Positions 25,741 to 36,710 of a stretch of 64,000 nucleotides of DNA are shown piece by piece; positions within the stretch are counted from its first letter, which is position 1, and each line of letters starts with the position of its first letter. The notes beneath the pieces were generated by a model. That model saw only the letters and a list, made by a program, of their open reading frames with translations. It searched no databases and was not told the origin of the DNA. Source of the DNA: Bondarzewia mesenterica (taxonomy: Eukaryota; Basidiomycota; Agaricomycetes; Russulales; Bondarzewiaceae); NCBI GenBank assembly GCA_004802705.1, contig SGPL01000029.1, positions 50,618 through 114,617 of the forward strand, written 5' to 3'. The translations under genes were made by a program, and so were the position numbers.

Positions 25741-28140
25741 TTACCTGTTCATCAATCCCTCCACTTTATCGATGACCATTTCTTCCAGCTCGACTGGTAG
25801 CCTTGCAAACACTGAACCCTCCGAAGACGAAGTAGAAATCGCCTTCGTGATCCAGTCTTCTTGCTGTGGAGGCACGTTCGTTGCAGATGGAATGCGATGG
25901 TTGGGGTCCACGAGGAAGAATGCCACAATTTTGCGGTGTCCAGGATTGGTAGGGTCGAGCAGTTCGAAAGGTGAGACTCGGTGCTGGTAGATGTTGGGGA
26001 ATGCTAAGGCTAGGCCTTCGTAAGTGACCACGTTTCCCCGCTCCTGGATGAGATCATCTTCACTGTTTAAGTCGTGAGTGTTGATCGTCAAAAATACAAT
26101 GATGTTTGGAGCAACCAACTCATCGATGTCATATAGTATCTGCATGCAATCATTGTCATATTGCAAGTGGTATTGAGGGGCCGTTGGTGACCGAGCAGCG
26201 GAACACCAAGCGCGATTCAGTGATATTTTCTGAATCGTAGTACTGTAGCTTACGATGAGTAGAGCTGAATTCTGGAAACTCAACGTACATATAACCCAGT
26301 AGCAACGATACGTTCGTTTAACATGCCTAATATGATTCACATCAGCACTAACAAGAAAGAAACGATAAACGGTGGCACCGACCCTCTACATGCCAGCTTC
26401 CGCCACTATATTTAGGATTTTCAGGCGTGAGATGGATGTTCACTAGCTTGATAATGCACTGTAAAGTCATGCCGCGAAGATTGACCCTGCGGAAGCTAGT
26501 CTCAAGCTCTCCCTGGTATCTCTCCGGTGCTTCGGGAAGATTGAGCGGGTACCACGAAAGAACCCAAGCTCGACGACGTTGTTGCCACGTGCGTCCAGGA
26601 TATTCAGCGTAATGATTGTTTACAGCCTGTGGATCGTACGGTATTTCCCCGCGACCGATGTGTTTCCATATGCAAGAGACGTTCTGAATGCGACCATTTC
26701 GCCCCTTCGTCTTCGTCTTGTCGTTGCCTGTACAACGCATTCGCTGTTTGCTCGCAACGGCTCCCAGAACGCGTTCCCACATGGGAACAAAGGAACCGAA
26801 GATATTGACAAGAGTATTGTACAACTCTTGATTCGAAGGATGGAGGTTGTTGATGTATGGCGAGATGAGGTGCGCGACACCATCTTCACTGACTAAAAAA
26901 TCGGAGGGGAGCCAAGCAAAACGCATGGAAGTGAAGACATCATCAGGGTTCTGAGACGGAGGAGATAGGGGTCGTAACATCTTGGGGTCATCGGTGCTGT
27001 AAGCTAACGTGCGGCCATACACCACACAGTTGAGTGAGGGATGGACCGGTCAAGGACTTGCTGATTGGAGCGCGGGTGCCAATCTTTCTCGTTTTCCGGC
27101 ACGTTCTCGAGTCGTGAAGATTCAGTACGCAAAGACTTCACAACGCCCTCGGACAGAAGACGATGTGAGCAAAAGACATAGTCATCACATGCGTACTGAA
27201 AGGTTTTGAAAGGAGAAAGTTTATCGTGTTGATGCAACCTAGAATTCAAAGCCTTACCTGTATCCCCGTCTCGGGGTCAGTAAGCCTCGAATAACCTTCA
27301 AGCTCTGAGAGTACGTAGTCGATCTGTGTGCGATTGAATCCGCGCGGCCGCGATTAGGACAAGGGCACAGACCAAGGGAAATCGTCTTACCATTGTGTAC
27401 GTCAATCGCTCATCGATTGGCAGACCTAGCTGTTGATCTGCCGCTTCTTGACGCCAGCGTTCCATGATCTGGCCATTCCAGTTTGCTACGGATGGTCCAT
27501 GAGAGGTAGACCATGCGCAATTCTGCCATCTGTACGGGAATATAACATGGACTTTAATCAAGTCTTGACGTTTCTAAAAAGGGATAAGGCGGAGCGTACC
27601 GTTATGATATCTTGCTCTTGGCCTTGCGGCGCGTCAGTAAGCCTGAGATCAATTGAAACGCGCTTGAAGAAAGGGTTTGGATAGCCCGAGTTGTTGACTT
27701 CCTCCATTACTCGGTCGTTGGAGGGGCAGACTGAACTTGGATCGGACTGGAGGTGATTGCTATCAGTGAGAGAGATCTTTTGAGCCAGGTGGGCTATTAT
27801 AGGAATCAAGTATGCACCGACAAGTAGGCTGTGAACGGAATGAGTCCGAAGTCGAGGCAACCGTAGTGTACGTACGTGAACAATGAGGCCGAGGATTTGA
27901 GTCTACTTGAGTTCTCAATCCGAATCAAACTGACTCCAAGGAAGTCGAGTCCGAGTCACGCTTGTCAGCGCGTGAGACGATGCATACCAATGCGAAACGC
28001 CATGTCTTTTGTGAAAGACGGAACGGGGACCATGTAGTCTCCCCAAGGCGGAGTAGCCACTCGTCCTCGTCAACGTTCAACGTTCGTGCCTCAGGATAGG
28101 ACAAGTAGTCGAGAACTTGAGTGGCGACCAACTGGGACAC
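25741..28140 (-). CDS. DUF4246-family protein, possibly damaged
   Basis: DUF4246 is a fungal family of unknown function. Conserved blocks are visible in order: QIMERWRQEAADQQLGLPID, ACDDYVFCSHRLLSEGV, YNTLVNIFGSFVPMWERVLG, RRAWVLSWYPLNLPEAPERY, LVNIHLTPENPKYSGGSWHV, GMLNERIVATGLY, ENITESRLVFR, ALAFPNIYQHRVSPFELLDP, IVAFFLVDPNHRIPSATNVP. The WHVEG and QHR motifs recall 2-oxoglutarate/iron oxygenase folds, but that is only an inference. Two oddities: a one-base shift seems needed at the G4 run 26177-26180, and a TAA at 25741-25743 comes before about 35 further family-like codons. The true start is not clear. The frame is open to about 28140 without an ATG, and base 28149 is an N. Confidence 0.6.
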
Positions 28141-28572
28141 ACCCAGCGNCTGCCATCATGATGGCCGCGGAGTCTGCAATTGCAATTGCCTTGCATCGTG
28201 CTCTCCCACAATCACGATAGACATCATAGGCATCTTGCAAACATAATCGTGATTCTGAAGCAGCACCAAGAAATGAAGTGAAGAAAATTATAAGGCACGT
28301 CGTCCCTACACGCGCGCGGCGTGCCCAAAGCTACATACAGCTACAGTACGAAGTCCCATGCAGAATCCCACTGTAACGAAGTACGTGGACTAAAAATTTA
28401 CATCGTAACCCGGATCAGGCGCGGCGGCAAGTCCAAAGCGACTGTGAGTAAGAATACGTAGACTAGAGTCCGCGTAGCGTACATATAGGCACCATCGTCA
28501 AAACATCACAGGAAAGAGTTCACCAGTCCGTAGCAAGAACAAGAGAATTAAGAGAGGTATTTTCGTAGAGCA
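28141..28572. other. Intergenic region with one undetermined base
   Basis: Base 28149 is N. The DUF4246 start may fall here. I see no other gene. Confidence 0.4.
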
Positions 28573-29204
28573 TTAAGTTGTCGTGGCGTTATAGATGATA
28601 CTGTTCAGAGCCAAGCCGACGTTCTTTCCGAGGGCGCCCTGGAGAACAAACGGATCATCAATACTTCACATTGTGCCGCCAATTTCTCAGGCAGACCCAC
28701 CTGGCAGTTATCCCACTCCTCCATGACCATGATATAGAACGTAGCGTTGCTAGCTGACTCGCCCGAACCGAAGCCGCCCTGACTCTGCGACAGCACTGGC
28801 ATGACCAGCTGGGCCGGAGCTGGATTTGTAGCGTAGGGCACGGCTTCAAAAAAAAAATATGAACGATCAGTCACCAATCAGATGCATCACGATAAAAGCT
28901 GAAAACCAAGCGTACCAGGATAATTCGCTACGTCGAAGGTCCCAAAGTAATGACCAGTCATGAAGGTTTCTGACGGCGCGAACACCGTGGGCTTCTCCGT
29001 CACGAGCCAGACGGAGAAGTTGTAGCTTGACATGCAGTAGTCGGCATGCGCGTTGTACGAGAAGTCGAATGCCTGACCAGGCATGATGGAGGTCCCATTA
29101 GCGGGTGCCTCAATCACGCCCGTTGGGTAAGCGGCCGGGGCAGCGGAAACAAGAGCGACGGCAGAAAGGAGGGAGACGAATGCGGTGTGCATGAGGGAGA
29201 ACAT
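28573..29204 (-). CDS. Small secreted protein of unknown function
   Basis: Three exons give about 170 residues. The N terminus is a clear signal peptide (MFSLMHTAFVSLLSAVALVS, cleavage near AAPAA). The mature part is rich in Ser, Asn, Gly and aromatics (SIMPGQAFDFSYNAHADYCM, SSYNFSVWLVTEKPTVFAPS, GHYFGTFDVANYP, AVPYATNPAPAQLVMPVLSQ, SASNATFYIMVMEEWDNCQ). It ends GALGKNVGLALNSIIYNATT. Several Asn-X-Ser/Thr sites and a strand-rich pattern suggest a secreted beta-sandwich. Similar small secreted proteins occur across Agaricomycetes, but I know no function. A TATA-like ATATAAG lies about 85 bases upstream of the ATG. Confidence 0.72.
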
Positions 29205-30056
29205 GCTCGTGTTTTTTTTTGTTCTTTAGTTTACGGTTGGTGTGGGGGGAGAAAGGTGTGTGGTGCGCCTTGGAGCAAACGGTCTCCCTGCTTATATGCA
29301 TGATGGCAAGCCTCCGGACCGGACTCGAAGTAGCTCTTGCGGCAGCTGGCTATAGGAAGGACTGCAACTGTTTGGTCAGAATCGAGGACTCGGCACATGC
29401 ACATGAATGACTCTGAGAGGCTTCCTTCGGCGGTTCCCGGCCACAGCCAGGTTCTCTGCTGTTCTCTGCTTCTAAGACTTTCGAGGCGTCACACACCGCT
29501 CTGGATTGTCCGTCAGAGCCTAGGAAGACAAAGGATCTTGCTCGAGCAGTAAAAGATGTAACGGAACTCGTGACAATTTCTCCAAGTTCCGTCCTGTCGA
29601 CGTCCGATGTGATTACTGATCCCGAGAACGTACACATCCTCTGCACAGCAGTATCTTACCTCGAGGGTGCTGTTTGATATATGGATATTGCTCAGGAGAG
29701 GTCAACCGGTGTGTCCATGTGTTAATAAAGTTCAACGGGTACGGCCACGTTCGTCGAATGTAAAGGTTCTAGCTCAATGGGAACATCAGGTTTCAGCACA
29801 GCAGAGGATGAAAGTGAGAGGCAGTGATGTACCATGAGAAACATCGGTCACAACAGCCGTCGGGGAAGTCAATTGTCGTTTGAATGTTACTGGAGAGCTA
29901 AGTAAGCGCTGACCATTGAGTACTGAGTACTGAGCTCCGAGAATAACCGCACAGCACCACGACTTATCCGTCCGAACCGTTTCATGGTCTCAATTGACGC
30001 ACGTAACAGCAACCCATGGTGCATTACAAGTGAGGGATATAAACACGCAAAAAGAA
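29205..30056. other. Intergenic region between secreted-protein gene and RPT5
   Basis: 852 bases with several stops in every frame. It holds the secreted-protein promoter and the RPT5 3' UTR. Short repeats such as ttctctgctgttctctgct (29455-29473) and gagtactgagtactgagctc (29917-29936) are present. No gene is seen. Confidence 0.4.
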
Positions 30057-31735
30057 CTACGCGAAGTAGATCAGGTCATTCTTCTTCTTGCTTTGCACTG
30101 CATGCAAAAAGTCAGCAGGTCATAACTAAAGTTATCTTTTAAATTGAGAAGCACTGACCTTCTGCGATACCACTGAGGAAATGCTCATGTCCGACCTTCG
30201 ATGCGCCCTCTCTCAGAGCGATCATGCCGGCCTCTACACATACTGCCTTCAGTTGTGCGCCATTGAACTCGTCCGTGCTGCGTGCAATCTCCTCGTAGTT
30301 CACACCGGATCCGACTGCCAACTTGCGCGAGTGAATTTCAAGGATACGAGCACGGGCCGTCTCATTTGGTAGCGGGAACTCGATCTTACGGTCAAGGCGC
30401 CCGGAACGAAGCAAGGCAGGGTCCAGGATGTCTATTCTGTTTGTTGCGGCAATGACCTGCGTGCCGTAGTCCATGCGTCGAAGTCAATTACCAAGGACCC
30501 ATGGTCGTTCAGGAAAAGAAAGAAGACTTACCTTGATCTGTTCATTGCTACTAAAACCGTCAAGCTGGTTTAAGAGCTCCAGCATGGTTCTCTGCACTTC
30601 ACGGTCACCGCTCTTCTCCGAATCAAACCGCTTGGTACCAATGGCGTCCAGCTCATCAATAAATATGATGGCTGGGGCCTTCTTCTTCGCCAGTTCAAAT
30701 GCGTCCCGTACGAGCTTAGCACCATCACCAATGAACATCTGCACTAGTGATGGGCCGGCGAGCTTGAGATAGCAAGCTTTCGTCTGAGCAGCACAAGCTC
30801 GAGCCAGCAAAGTCTTGCCAGTTCCTACTCGCAAACTAGGTCAGGGTCCACCAAACAGGTACAATGGTATGCATATGCATACCCGGCGGTCCATACATGA
30901 GGCAGCCCTTCGGTGGTTTGATACCGATGGTCTTGAACTTGTCGGCTTGCTCCATGGGGAGCACGATTGCCTCCACCAGCTCTTCGATCTGCTTCTCCAA
31001 ACCACCAATATCCGTGTAAGTTTCTGTTGGTCGCTCATCCACCTCCATCGCCTTCACTCGTGAGTCGAACTCGGGAGGCAATGTGTCAAGGACAAGATAG
31101 GAGTCTTTGTTGACCCCAATGAGGTCTCCCGGCCTCAGTTTCTCAGGAGGGACGAGACCGATGAGAGGAAGGAAAACGGTTTGTCGTGTTGATGTTTTTA
31201 TGACCGCGCATTTGCCTTTTCTCATGGAATCCAGGTCCTGATTTGCACCGTCCTCCTCGCCTTCGGGATCGACATCTAATATCTATGGAACAGCTTTAGA
31301 CTTGGCAAGTCAGTCGACGTGGTTGACTACTGACCTCAACAACGTTGCCGACTAAATATGGCAAGACCTTATTCTGTTTGATTTTCTCTCCATTCTCGCG
31401 GATCTTCTCCTTCATGACACTTTGCTCATGCTGCAAACGTAGTGTCTCCGATTTCATGACCTGTTTTCATATCTTAGGATACATCCGCACTTGTATCATT
31501 CAATGAGACACACCTTGATATCATTATCAATCAACCTTACTCTCGTCAAGATCTCGTTTGTGTCCAACTCCATCACTTCGGGGGGAATATCAGCCCACGT
31601 CTCCTCTGCTGGTTGGTCGGGTGTGGTATCCATTGCAGCGTCATGTTGTGCTGAGGCAGCAGCGGTTAGAGGTACCGGAGTATCCGTCTTCTCGCTGCCA
31701 CTGGGTGGGTTGGGTGGAGGTGGCGTGGACGACAT
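30057..31735 (-). CDS. RPT5: 26S proteasome regulatory ATPase Rpt5 (subunit 6A)
   Basis: Rpt5 is one of six AAA ATPases of the 19S base that unfold substrates and open the 20S gate. The start is at 31735 ([20 protein letters not shown]). An acidic region and coiled coil follow, then the OB domain ([40 protein letters not shown]). The AAA module has [20 protein letters not shown], Walker [18 protein letters not shown] (split by an intron after GPPG), Walker [41 protein letters not shown] and [20 protein letters not shown]. The tail is [10 protein letters not shown], with Phe where the HbYX gate-opening motif normally has Tyr. Stop at 30057-30059. Confidence 0.95.
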
Positions 31736-31899
31736 GATCAAGGAAGGGGAAAGCTGAGTGTAGTGTATAAGGTGTTTGCAAGTGCAGCGTCCCTTCCTCA
31801 CCGGACGCGCGTCGCCCATATCACGTAATTGGTACCACGTGATTTTCTTTGACGCGCCGAAGGCTGCCTGACCTCGGTTGCGCACATAAATATCATTCG
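31736..31899. promoter_or_regulatory. Short divergent promoter RPT5/EAF6 with inverted repeat
   Basis: Only 164 bases separate the two ATGs. A perfect 7-bp inverted repeat, ATCACGT at 31820-31826 and ACGTGAT at 31837-31843, is spaced by 10 bases; the right arm completes a CACGTG E-box. Such a site would suit a bHLH-type dimer. No PACE element (GGTGGCAAA) is visible. Confidence 0.5.
31820..31843. promoter_or_regulatory. Inverted repeat ATCACGT-N10-ACGTGAT
   Basis: Perfect 7-base arms separated by 10 bases. The right arm overlaps CACGTG. It sits in the 164-base RPT5/EAF6 promoter, 57 bases from the EAF6 ATG. Confidence 0.5.
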
Positions 31900-32595
31900 A
31901 TGTCTAACGACGGCCCAGCACCTTCACCAGACGACAAGACCAGGTATGACGCAGCAAAGAAGGAGCTTATACAAGCTCTCTTCAGGAAAAGAGCTGTAGA
32001 TAAGCAACTGGTATTGTCTGATTCTAGGTCTTCAGCCCGATTTGCTAACGATCGCCCCCGCATTTAGGCACAGTTAGAGGTTCAGATATACAACTTGGAG
32101 GGCTCTTACCTCCTTGAAACGGCCGTGCACAATGGGGGCAATGTAATCCATGGGTTCGATGGCTACCTGAAGAACCAGATGACGAAGAAGAAGTATGAAC
32201 TCAACGACGGGGACAGGATATTCTCGACCAGCAGCCTGACATTTCAGAAGGTGTGTGGACAACTCATAGTCTTTTCACAGACTGCTGATTACCACAATTT
32301 ACTCGCACTCAGTCTCTTGAATTGTCTGGCGAAGGGGAAGAGTCTTCGGCCACTGTGGAGGACTACAAGCAACCTACTCCAGGACTGACGACGGTCGTTC
32401 TCCCTCCAGCTCCTCGGGCACAAGAGCTCACTGCAGCCCAGTTAAAGAAGAATAGGGACAGAGAATACCAGCGTAAAAAAACGTGCAAATGCTGCGAACC
32501 GTCGAAGCGCTGGCACGGTTAGCGATGACGAGTCCGCTCCTTCCGTCGGCAGACGTCCCACTAAGAGGTCAAGGATGACTCTGGACGATGACTGA
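31900..32595 (+). CDS. EAF6: NuA4 histone acetyltransferase subunit Eaf6, with apparent frameshift
   Basis: Eaf6 is a small shared subunit of NuA4-type and related histone acetyltransferase complexes. Three exons: MSNDGPAPSPDDKTRYDAAK to DKQL; then AQLEVQIYNLEGSYLLETAV, NGGNVIHGFDGYLKNQMTKK and SSLTFQK; then SLELSGEGEESSATVEDYKQ. This is the Eaf6 domain. Near the end NRDREYQRKK should continue as RANAANRRSAGTVSDDESAP and end RSRMTLDDD (stop 32593-32595). This needs one base less in the A7 run at 32475-32481; as written, the frame stops at 32520-32522 after an unrelated WHG tail. I see no intron that repairs it. Confidence 0.8.
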
Positions 32596-32785
32596 TTTTA
32601 CAGGCATATATGCTGGTGAGTGTCACATGTTCAACTATCCTGCTGAGATTGCCACGGGCGTTCTTCTGCCGTGCGTTCTACACTTTGTTGCGCATACTGT
32701 ATCTAATATAAGCCATCTGTTGGCCTCGTCTCATCTTAGACACATGGTTCGAGTAACTTATAGCTCGCCGCAGAGATCACGATAC

Positions 32786-33645
32786 TCAAAGATCCATTGT
32801 TCCGAGAAACTGCTTCAAAGCGACATCATTCATACCACCCCCATCCGGGTCAGCAGCCTCTATGCAGCGCGCCACGGCAATAGTCTGTTTCACCTCGCTC
32901 GCTTTAATCCACACCCTTCCATTCATTCCGACGGCGGCATCCAGAGGAAAACGCGATCCGAGAGAAGAAAGGAGGAAATAGGAAGGGTCTATCAGGCTGT
33001 GAATGTTCTGTATCAGAATTGAAGACGTAGATACCAGTCGACATGCCTTCTACTCACTTTCGGGCCATCTTCAGACTGCAACGTACCATCAATCCTCCTT
33101 TCAACTCACCGAAACCTTCAGCTTTGTGCGTCTGAGCATCAAAACATTCCAGTTCGGGCTCCATATCTTTGTGCGCGAGTGACACACGCGCGTATATCAA
33201 GGATCCCACCTGCAACAATTCTTAGTAGGAACACAGAGTGAAGATATCCATCTACTCACCTTCAGGTTTGGACGATTTCGTCTACTGGCGCCCTCAAAAG
33301 CAAGCCCGTCGAGAGAGGCGTTGTGAGCGGAGCCAATGTCTACTCTCCACCCTTCTCCTTGTCTTCCAATCACAACACCCACCACGGATTCCTGTGGAGC
33401 TGGCACATACTACTTTGCACGATCAGTTGAAAATAGGTGGCCTATTGCCAACAGTGGGTGCGCACGCGTCGGGAATTACTCTCTACCCACCACCTGGCGC
33501 CGTTTGCGGAGTGCTGCAGAATACCTGCACGGGTAGATACGACAGTGTTGGACCCTTCTGAAGTTGCTACTTGTTGTAGACCAGGGCCAAGTTTAAGATT
33601 TACATGCTGAGCGGGGACGCTCTCGCCTGGAAGGATGTACGACAT
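32786..33645 (-). CDS. RRP40: RNA exosome cap subunit Rrp40
   Basis: Rrp40 (human EXOSC3) is an S1/KH cap protein that guides RNA into the exosome. The start is at 33645 (MSYILPGESVPAQHVNLKLG). Exon 1 ends near WWVESNSRR and joins YVPAPQESVVGVVIGRQGEG, WRVDIGSAHNASLDGLAFEG and ASRRNRPNLK, the S1 region. LIYARVSLAHKDMEPELECF and GFGELK follow. The KH part ends FPLDAAVGMNGRVWIKASEV, KQTIAVARCIEAADPDGGGM and LKQFLGTMDL with stop at 32786-32788. It is close to EXOSC3 in order and motif (GMNGRVWIKA). Several small introns split the middle, so those exon edges are less sure. Confidence 0.88.
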
Positions 33646-33815
33646 CGTGGTTAGAAATTGGAAGTGTGAATTTTGAGAGACTCCGCGCTACTCCGCGACG
33701 TCACCAACGTTCAAACGCTCACTACATAAGACTCCTCATCACTCCTCCAACATCTCATCATTATTCTTGAACAAATATTTAGCTTCAATTAAACTCCAAC
33801 GGTTCCCAACTTGTC
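33646..33815. promoter_or_regulatory. Short divergent promoter RRP40/VPS37
   Basis: 170 bases between divergent ATGs. A GACGTCA (CRE-like) site occurs near 33697 next to a repeated actccgcg. The VPS37 side is CT- and A-rich close to its start. Confidence 0.4.
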
Positions 33816-34553
33816 ATGTCGAACACAACTCAGTTACTGGTCGACTTTCCCGAGGTGTCACATCTATCGTGAGCCCCTTCTCCGCGATGATAAATGGACA
33901 GTCGTCTTGAGATAGCGTTGTTCACAGCCGCGAGGATTTGGAAGATCTCTTGATTGACCCCGCGTATTTTCAAGCCGTATTCCATACTCTGAGAGTCGTG
34001 AAACAGTTGTACCAAGCGCAAGCAGAACTGGGGCTGGCAAACGAGTCTATCGCGAGTATGTTCGCCTTCAACTTCTCCCCTCCGGATTCATTCATGGAAT
34101 TCACAGATCAGAATTTGTCTGCTCAGAATGACCTTTACAAGTTACGATCCGATACAAAGGAAGCCTTTGATGAGGCAAAGGCCTTGGAAGCGCGATGGGC
34201 GGAACTGCAGCGAGAGCAGAAGGAGGTCTACCAGGTATGTTGTTAACTTCCTCGTACATGTTTAAGCTCTCTGGTCCTCATGGCATGTACCACTCTATTA
34301 ATTCCAGCGCTTCAGCCCGCAATTTTTGCTCATGCGTCTAAGGCACGCGACGACTGCACAAGACGACCTTTCCGAGGCTCTCGCGTCGGCATTCATTAGA
34401 TCTCCACCATCCGAGAGTCCTTCGACATCCACAAACGGCAAGGATGTAGACGATTTCGTGAAGGAGTTCCGGGAACTGAGAAAGACCTATCACAAGAGAG
34501 TCATGTGGGGTGACCGTTGGTCCGCGGGGCAAGTGGCGTGGAGGGATGATTAG
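33816..34553 (+). CDS. VPS37: ESCRT-I subunit Vps37
   Basis: Vps37 is part of ESCRT-I, which sorts ubiquitylated cargo into multivesicular endosomes. Exon 1 starts at 33816 (MSNTTQLLVDFPEVSHLS). The next exons give REDLEDLLIDPAYFQAVFHT, LRVVKQLYQAQAELGLANES, QNDLYKLRSDTKEAFDEAKA and LEARWAELQREQKEVYQRFS. They continue LLMRLRHATTAQDDLSEALA and DDFVKEFRELRKTYHKRVMW. This is the Mod(r) domain: an N-terminal DLEDLL-type block, a long coiled coil and a C-terminal helical part ending near residue 190. The length and order fit small fungal Vps37 proteins. Confidence 0.82.
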
Positions 34554-35172
34554 AAATAACTGGACCACCGTTGTATTTGTACTTGGGTATGATTGTGTCC
34601 TCTATATCCTCCCAATCTTGCTAATTATTCACGGTCGCTTTTGTAACATTTTTTTCTCTCTATTTGTTGCCAAAAGGACTGGCTATTGACTCATCAGGCC
34701 TTCGCTGGATGCTTATCATCCCGCGTTTGACGCAGGATTCTGGGGATATTTCTCGGTGACATCCTCTCTTCGAATGCTTCCGGACAACGCTAGCAGGCTC
34801 TCTCCAACCATAGCATCGCTGAAAATTCTCGGAAATCGGGATGAACCTTAGGCATCCGTAATGAAGTCTTCAAGCTTCAGGACTCTAGCGTTTCGCTTCT
34901 GAATGGGAGATCTCCAGATCCGAACCTGGCATATTCGCCGAGAATCCCTGATGACCATAATCTCGGAATAGTCTTGCTAAAACTTCGCTGCTGCCTACGA
35001 CAACCCACGTCCTCGCTCCCTACCAGGTTCATATCGGTGTATAGCTTCATCATATGATTCTTCAATATCCCGTTAATAGAACGTTAAGTTGACAGTTCAT
35101 CCGTGCTGGTATATAACGTGGCGGAAGCTGGATGGTTGCCCATCTGCTCTGTACTCCTTCGTATTGCCAAGC
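34554..35172. promoter_or_regulatory. Upstream region of the AA9-CBM1 gene, with TATA box
   Basis: 619 bases with the VPS37 3' end and the promoter of the first AA9 gene. TATATAA at 35110-35116 lies 57 bases before the ATG at 35173, a spacing typical of strongly inducible fungal secreted-enzyme genes. No coding sequence is seen. Confidence 0.5.
35110..35116 (+). promoter_or_regulatory. TATA box of the AA9-CBM1 gene
   Basis: TATATAA, 57 bases before the ATG at 35173. Confidence 0.6.
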
Positions 35173-36710
35173 ATGCTATCTAAATTTACATCCTTTGTGG
35201 TGCTTGCGGCCGTCGCGGCATCCGTTTCTGCGCATACGATCTTCCAGGTTTGCTGGCAGGATGCTTCCTCCATCCGTCCTCGAACTCATCTTGATTTGGT
35301 TCTTAGGAAATGTACGTGAACGGCGTGGACCAAGGACATATTACCGGAATTCGTGTCCCAGACTACGATGGTGTATGTATAATCCATCATCTCATCCTCC
35401 GCGATGGCTTGAAATGTCGGGGTTACTGAAATCGCCGAATTTTTCCAGCCCATCACGGATGTGACGTCTAATGATCTCATCTGCAATGGCGGTATCAACC
35501 CGTACCACCAACCAATTTCAACTGTGGTCATTCCCGTCCCTGCCGGTTCTCAGGTGACGGCGGAGTGGCACCATACGCTCGCTGGGGCGGATCCGAGCGA
35601 CCCTGCTGACCCCATTGATCCTAGCCACAAAGGTATCCTACTTTATCAGGAATTTTGATAATTCACTGTTTGTTGATTGATTGTCAACATTATTTCAGGA
35701 CCTTTGATTGCATACCTGTAAGCGTATTTCCATCCTTAGCTTTGTTAAACTGGATAGGTCTCACCTGCTGTCTAGCGCCGAGGTCGGTAATGCAACTCAA
35801 ACCACTGTGACTGGACTGCAGTGGTTCAAAATCTACGAAGATGGCATGGACAGCGACCAGTCTTGGGGAGTCGATCGCTTGATTGCAAATAAAGGAAAAG
35901 TTTCCTTCAGCATCCCGAGCTGTATCGCTGCAGGCCAATACTTACTCCGCGTGGAAATCATTGGTATGCCGAGTGATAGTGCAGACATGCATATACTGAC
36001 TTTTCCTCCCTAAATCAATAGCATTGCACGCTGCCTCGTCGTACCCGGGCGCTCAGTTCTACGTGAGCCAAAATTTCATGAGAGAAACGAATGCAGGCTT
36101 ACTAATTGGTTTGCTGCAGATGGAGTGTGCTCAGCTCCAAATCACAGGAGGTGGCAGTACTTCGCCTGCAACCGTCAGCTTCCCGGGCGCATACAGCGGT
36201 ATGGCTATTAGTTGAGAAATCAGCCCTCCATCTCTTATGATGCAATTTGTGACTAGGAACCGACCCCGGTATCACGATCGACATCTATCAGACTCTGTCG
36301 TCGTACACCGTTCCAGGGCCTTCTGTCTTCTCCTGCAGTGGCAGTTCGGAACCCGCATCCAGCACTTCTTCGCACGCGGCTAGCTCTTCCACCGCGGCTG
36401 GCTCTTCCACCGCGGCTGGTTCTACGACCATCGTTAGCTTTACCAGCACGGCAACCTCTCCCACTCAAAGCTCTGGAGCAACCGTGGCTCAGTACGGTCA
36501 ATGCGGCGGCCTCACGTGCGTAACTATGTTCTATTACATTGAGGCAAGAAATTGATCAATCTTGTGTTGCAGTTACAGCGGTCCTACTAGCTGTGCCTCC
36601 CCCTATACCTGTACTTTTTCGAACGACTATGTAAGTGATGTGTCTCCACATTAATTCAGTATTCACTAAAACCGGTTGTCGGAATTCTCTAGTATAGTCA
36701 GTGCCTATAA
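35173..36710 (+). CDS. AA9 lytic polysaccharide monooxygenase with C-terminal CBM1
   Basis: AA9 enzymes are secreted copper monooxygenases that cleave cellulose and related glucans. The signal peptide ([20 protein letters not shown]) is followed directly by His1 (HTIFQ), the N-terminal half of the copper histidine brace. Later exons give [49 protein letters not shown] (second brace His), [20 protein letters not shown] with the second-sphere His, and [12 protein letters not shown] with the axial Tyr. A Ser/Thr/Ala linker ([13 protein letters not shown]) leads to a complete CBM1, QYGQCGGLT joined to [19 protein letters not shown] and YSQCL; stop at 36708-36710. About ten short introns. All catalytic residues are present. 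Confidence 0.93.

Noticed and set aside
31736..31899. PACE (Rpn4-type) element upstream of RPT5
   Set aside because: GGTGGCAAA is not present; only the unrelated inverted repeat is seen.
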